18,219 nt of DNA from an uncultured Clostridia bacterium (lineage in GTDB: Bacteria; Bacillota; Clostridia; TANB77; CAG-508), in the NCBI GenBank assembly GCA_934130355.1, contig CAKOXV010000022.1, forward strand, positions 1-18,219. The letters are read 5' to 3'. Below are positions 15,004 to 18,219 of this stretch, in pieces. A program made the position numbers and the translations under genes. The first letter of the stretch is position 1. Each line of letters opens with the position of its first letter. The notes beneath the pieces are model-generated. The model made no database searches and had not been told where the DNA came from. It saw nothing but the letters and a program-made list of their open reading frames with translations.

Positions 15004-15073
15004 CGTAATCCCTCCTTGCATCAGATATATCTATATATCTATTCATTTTTTCACATTTTTAATAGCAAATAAA

Positions 15074-15102
15074 ATTATACTAGTATTTTTATGTTTTGTC
15101 AA
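15074..15102 (-). promoter_or_regulatory. Consensus sigma-A promoter of rpmF
   Basis: On the minus strand a perfect TTGACA (15102-15097), a 17-base spacer and a perfect TATAAT (15079-15074) match the full consensus, as expected for a ribosomal protein gene. The leader would be about 60 bases and contains an AT-rich palindromic stretch (AGATATAT repeated) near 15025-15042. Confidence 0.9.
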
Positions 15103-15157
15103 CATTTTTTTTAAAATTTCCTAAAAAAGCGTGTTACTAGCCTCTCTCATTTAGTCA

Positions 15158-15296
15158 AAAAATTAATATATTACTATGGAATAAGGCAAAGGCCCCCAAC
15201 GAAGACCACAGCTATGTTTTTGCCATGAAATAGTAATATATTAATTTTTGGCGTGAGCATTTCTCGTTTTGTACTTTAAGATTTTCTATACTTAAA
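15158..15296 (+). repeat. Dispersed hairpin repeat, copy C (3' shortened)
   Basis: The outer arms AAAAATTAATATATTACTAT (15158-15177) and its exact reverse complement (15230-15249) match 20 of 20. Inner GGCAAA (15185-15190) pairs with TTTGCC (15219-15224). The 3' module TGTACTTTAAGATTTTC is present but breaks off at CTATACTTAA, where the protease gene ends (stop at 15299). Read on the minus strand, the hairpin is followed by TTTTTTGACT, so this copy may serve as the protease terminator; I see no other one. Confidence 0.9.
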
Positions 15297-15298
15297 TA

Positions 15299-17932
15299 TT
15301 ATTTTATTTCAATATTTTTGTATTTTATGTATACTGTTCTTCCTATTATAGAAATTATTAATGCTATAGATAATATTAATGCATTTTTACCCGCATAAGG
15401 TATTTCCCCTGGTGCAAGTGTGTCATCAGCATCTTTTTTTCCATCCACATATTTTTCTATATTAATATTTTCGCTATTTAATAATAGTGCTTTTGTTACT
15501 TTTTCAGATTCCATATCATTTTTAATAGCAACTTCTTTTACATATAGATATATTTCATCTGCATCTGCAAGCTCATCGTAGTTTGCAAGATTCAAAGTGT
15601 TTACTTCAAGTGAAAAATCCTCAAGCTTTATCCAATTTGTTATATTTTTTTCATTTGGATTTTTAGAAATGTAATAATAATATTCCATACTTTCATTTCC
15701 TGTTTGTTTAGTAAATCCATAAATTTTCATATTAAGTATTACATAATCTTTTTTACTATCATTTGTAAAATAATATGCTCTAATATTTTTTAGATCTATT
15801 TTGACATCATCTAAATTAGAATTTATAGGTCTTTCTAGCTCTTTTATCTCGATATCAAACTGAACCTTTTTCTCTTTATATGTTAATGTTATTGTTTGTT
15901 TTCCTACTTTTGTATTATCAAAGCCATCTACTTTGATTTCAGTTAATGTCATATCTATTTCTTCATTTGTTCCATCATTATACACAATCTTTACAGTTCC
16001 ACCTGTTAAATCCAATTGTTCTCTTTTTTCAATATATTGAATTTTAGCTGGTAATTTATTTATTGTAATTTCATCAATTACTTTTTCTGGTTCAATTACT
16101 TGCTTTTGTTTAACTGTTATTTGTTGTGTTGTTTTTTGTCCTTTGTACGTTATTGTTATTAAACTTTGTCCTTCTTCTAAATCAATTCCATTTTCAATTT
16201 CATAATTTTCTATATTCTCTGTTGTCCCATCTTCGTAAGTAGCTTCTATAACTAATCCTTCTGGATTAAAATCTTCTCCAACAAAATATTCTGTTTTTGT
16301 TGGTGGTGTTACAACTCTAATACTTTCTACCTCTTTTTCAACAATTTCAACTTTTGATGTTGTAAAAGCTTTAATTGTTGTATCAAAATTTGGTAATTTT
16401 CCATTTGTAGTTTCATATAATTTTGTAGCATCTGCCCATGTATCATTTTGAACATCTTCTTCTGTCGCTAAGAAACATTTACTATCAGATATTGTAACAG
16501 TATCATATGCGTGATTTGGTGCATTTGCATATTTAGGATCTGTAAAAAATTCTCCAAAATTAACTTCAACCAAAACTGAAACTGTATTTTCTCGTGTTCC
16601 TTCAATTTCCATTACTACGACAAAATTGTCTCCGATTTTTATTGGTTCTGCAAATTCTAAAGTATGATATCCTGCACTAATTTTTTGTGTTTCTCCAGTT
16701 TTTAACATAACTGGTTGTAAATCCTCCATCTTCTTACTTGTTCCATTAGGATTTACATACACCTTGCAAATATAAGTTTCTGGTGAACGAATTGAAACTT
16801 GTGTTAAATATTCTTTATCATTTGTTTTTTTGTCAAATTCAGTTGCTAAAAATATTTTTGAAACTTCTTTTTCTGTATATTTTAAATATCCACCCAATTC
16901 ATCATATTGGTATATATTTTCATAATCAGGTTCTGTTTGTGCATTTGTAATTCCTGTTAATTCACTATATACATAGATGTCTTCGTAAGATATATAGCAA
17001 AATCCTTTGTCTCCACTCTGTTCTCCATAAGAATTTTTCGCTATAAATGCCCCTGGGTTTTGAGGTCTATTACTTTCTGGAAAATTTTCTACAGAATATT
17101 CGTCATCCCATCCGATTATTGCCACAGAATGATTGACTTGGCCTTGAAGAGTACTACTACAATAAATTGTTCCATTTCCATTCATGTTTCCACAAATATT
17201 TGCTTTTATAGCTCCGTAATTCATTACATGTTCTTTTATTTGTCTTCTAATTTCAGTTGTATCATCTTGTGATGAATATGTTGGAAGTGTCACAATATCT
17301 TTTACCTGTGTTGCTATTTTTTTGTTTTGAATTTCACTTATGTCTATTAAATCTGTATTTTGTTCAAATTCCATATCTTCTTCTAATACTGCTCCTAAAC
17401 CATTTGTAAGATATGATATTGGCAATCCATTTACTGTTGCAGACCCTGCTTTTCTATTAAATCCAAAAGGATTTATTTTGTCATCTAAAAATACTCTAGT
17501 TGTTGCATAATCCAAATGTCTTTCAGAAAAATCATATACCACTGCTTGTTTTCCTGCTTTATAATCTTGTAATGCCAAATTGCTTTCTAATGATGCTAAA
17601 ATTGCAAATGCCCAACATATTTGTTGTGGTGCCTGATTTTTTACTATCATATTTTCAGGTATAATGTCTTTTAGTGAATATCTGCTTTCTAATGTACTTT
17701 TTAACATTCTGATTCTTCTAAGTGGATTTGTTACTTTTTGAGAATTTTTTGGTATATCATAAGTTTCAGGAGGTATAGTGTTTTCTCTCTCCTCTTCGCT
17801 CAAATTTAAATAATCTAAATACCTCTGTGATATTTCTATTTCTCCACTTGTTGATGCAAATACATTATAACTCGTTAGTATAATGCTAAAAAACAATATT
17901 ATTGTTCCAAAAATTTTAATATTTTTCTTCAT
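15299..17932 (-). CDS. Secreted papain-like cysteine protease with Ig-like domains and a C-terminal anchor
   Basis: This 877-residue surface protein has a signal peptide at about 1-26 (KKNIK, hydrophobic core, VFA-S). The peptidase C1 domain (about 85-325) has Gln100, Cys106 in QQICWAFA, His268 in NHSVAIIGWDD and Asn300 in KNSYGEQSGDKG, so the catalytic set is complete. A beta-rich lectin-like region typical of such bacterial proteases follows (about 335-525). Two Ig-like domains of the Big_3 type lie at about 535-609 (EYFVGEDFNPEGLVIEATYEDG) and 617-699. A further unrecognised domain spans 703-835. The end is APGEIPYAG (840-848), a hydrophobic segment at 851-868 and a basic tail, like a variant sortase signal. 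AAAGGTGA precedes the ATG. It is monocistronic. The likely role is degradation of host or dietary protein, or processing of surface proteins. Confidence 0.92.
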   Translation of the reverse strand: MKKNIKIFGTIILFFSIILTSYNVFASTSGEIEISQRYLDYLNLSEEERENTIPPETYDIPKNSQKVTNPLRRIRMLKSTLESRYSLKDIIPENMIVKNQAPQQICWAFAILASLESNLALQDYKAGKQAVVYDFSERHLDYATTRVFLDDKINPFGFNRKAGSATVNGLPISYLTNGLGAVLEEDMEFEQNTDLIDISEIQNKKIATQVKDIVTLPTYSSQDDTTEIRRQIKEHVMNYGAIKANICGNMNGNGTIYCSSTLQGQVNHSVAIIGWDDEYSVENFPESNRPQNPGAFIAKNSYGEQSGDKGFCYISYEDIYVYSELTGITNAQTEPDYENIYQYDELGGYLKYTEKEVSKIFLATEFDKKTNDKEYLTQVSIRSPETYICKVYVNPNGTSKKMEDLQPVMLKTGETQKISAGYHTLEFAEPIKIGDNFVVVMEIEGTRENTVSVLVEVNFGEFFTDPKYANAPNHAYDTVTISDSKCFLATEEDVQNDTWADATKLYETTNGKLPNFDTTIKAFTTSKVEIVEKEVESIRVVTPPTKTEYFVGEDFNPEGLVIEATYEDGTTENIENYEIENGIDLEEGQSLITITYKGQKTTQQITVKQKQVIEPEKVIDEITINKLPAKIQYIEKREQLDLTGGTVKIVYNDGTNEEIDMTLTEIKVDGFDNTKVGKQTITLTYKEKKVQFDIEIKELERPINSNLDDVKIDLKNIRAYYFTNDSKKDYVILNMKIYGFTKQTGNESMEYYYYISKNPNEKNITNWIKLEDFSLEVNTLNLANYDELADADEIYLYVKEVAIKNDMESEKVTKALLLNSENINIEKYVDGKKDADDTLAPGEIPYAGKNALILSIALIISIIGRTVYIKYKNIEIK

Positions 17933-17965
17933 AAGTTCACCTTTTTTTATATTCCTTCAACTTAA

Positions 17966-17994
17966 ATTATAACAATAATAATTTTCTTAGTCAA
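17966..17994 (-). promoter_or_regulatory. Sigma-A-type promoter of the protease gene
   Basis: On the minus strand TTGACT (17994-17989), a 17-base spacer and a perfect TATAAT (17971-17966) match consensus with one mismatch. The leader would be about 30 bases. It lies between the gene and inverted repeat copy D. Confidence 0.8.
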
Positions 17995-18080
17995 TGTATT
18001 TCATAAGGAAATTTTTACTAATTTATAGTTTATATATATTCCTTGGTACTAGCGGTTTTACACCTTATTCAGTCCCATAC

Positions 18081-18219
18081 ATATATATTAAAATAATGAA
18101 AAATTTTGTGCATCTAAACTTGAGTATAGAAAATCTTAAGTACCAAAAGAGGAATGTTCACGTCAAAAATTAATATATTACTATTCCATGGCAAAAACAT
18201 AGCTGGGGTCTTCGTCGGG
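18081..18219 (-). repeat. Dispersed hairpin repeat, copy D (inverted, cut by window end)
   Basis: This is the reverse complement of the same element. Read on the minus strand it begins within the loop (CCCGACGAAGACCCCAGC) and continues with the right arm ATAGTAATATATTAATTTTT, GACGTGAACATTCC, TACTTAAGATTTTC and AGATGCACAAAATTTTTC to TTAATATATAT. Its left arm would lie beyond base 18219. It is closest to copies B and C in the arm and to A and B in the 3' module. Confidence 0.9.

Noticed and set aside
15004..15021. Earlier ATG for rpmF adding six residues
   Set aside because: It would place the AGGAGGG ribosome binding site inside the gene, and the added residues do not belong to L32.

Overview
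The window is AT-rich, low-GC Firmicutes DNA, most likely from a member of Clostridia and plausibly a gut commensal. The evidence is the strong AGGAGG-type ribosome binding sites, the near-consensus sigma-A promoters, the PrpC/PrkC PASTA-kinase pair, the zinc-type ribosomal protein L32, the AGA-rich arginine codon use and a Gram-positive surface protease. Genus and species cannot be read from the sequence. Thirteen protein genes are supported: eleven on the minus strand and two on the plus strand. The two plus-strand genes are also the least ordinary.

Layout. 1-359: intergenic, holding a repeat half-copy (A) and a good promoter for a plus-strand gene (360-1199) that encodes a 14-residue-repeat coiled-coil protein. 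1262-4007 (minus): PASTA kinase prkC and its phosphatase prpC, with their own promoter. 4089-6343 (minus): 23S/tRNA methyltransferase rlmN and a U32-family protein resembling tRNA hydroxylation factors. 6585-7574 (plus): a stand-alone RelA/SpoT-type nucleotide synthetase homologue with unusual flanking regions and codon use unlike its neighbours. 7617-12838 (minus): an apparent operon, in transcription order GT2 membrane glycosyltransferase, P-loop/Asp23-like fusion protein, plsC acyltransferase, typA/bipA GTPase and a trmR/yrrM-like O-methyltransferase. 13239-14684 (minus): pyruvate kinase. 14818-15003 (minus): rpmF. 15299-17932 (minus): a secreted papain-like protease with Ig-like domains and a variant sortase-type C-terminal signal.

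How the genes fit together. Most genes are housekeeping functions tied to translation and growth control: RlmN, the U32 protein and the O-methyltransferase (RNA modification), TypA (ribosome-associated GTPase), L32, the (p)ppGpp synthetase homologue and PrkC/PrpC (Ser/Thr phosphosignalling). A smaller group concerns the envelope: GT2, PlsC, the Asp23-like protein and the surface protease.

The strongest unexplained signal is a dispersed intergenic repeat of about 175 bp, present as two full or nearly full copies (B 12979-13152; C 15158-15296, shortened at the 3' end), one inverted copy cut by the window end (D 18081-18219) and one 3'-half copy (A 106-172). Its 5' half folds into a long hairpin; in copy C the outer arms match 20 of 20. 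It has no coding capacity and looks like a MITE-like element or a structured RNA family. Copies C and D flank the protease gene in opposite orientation.
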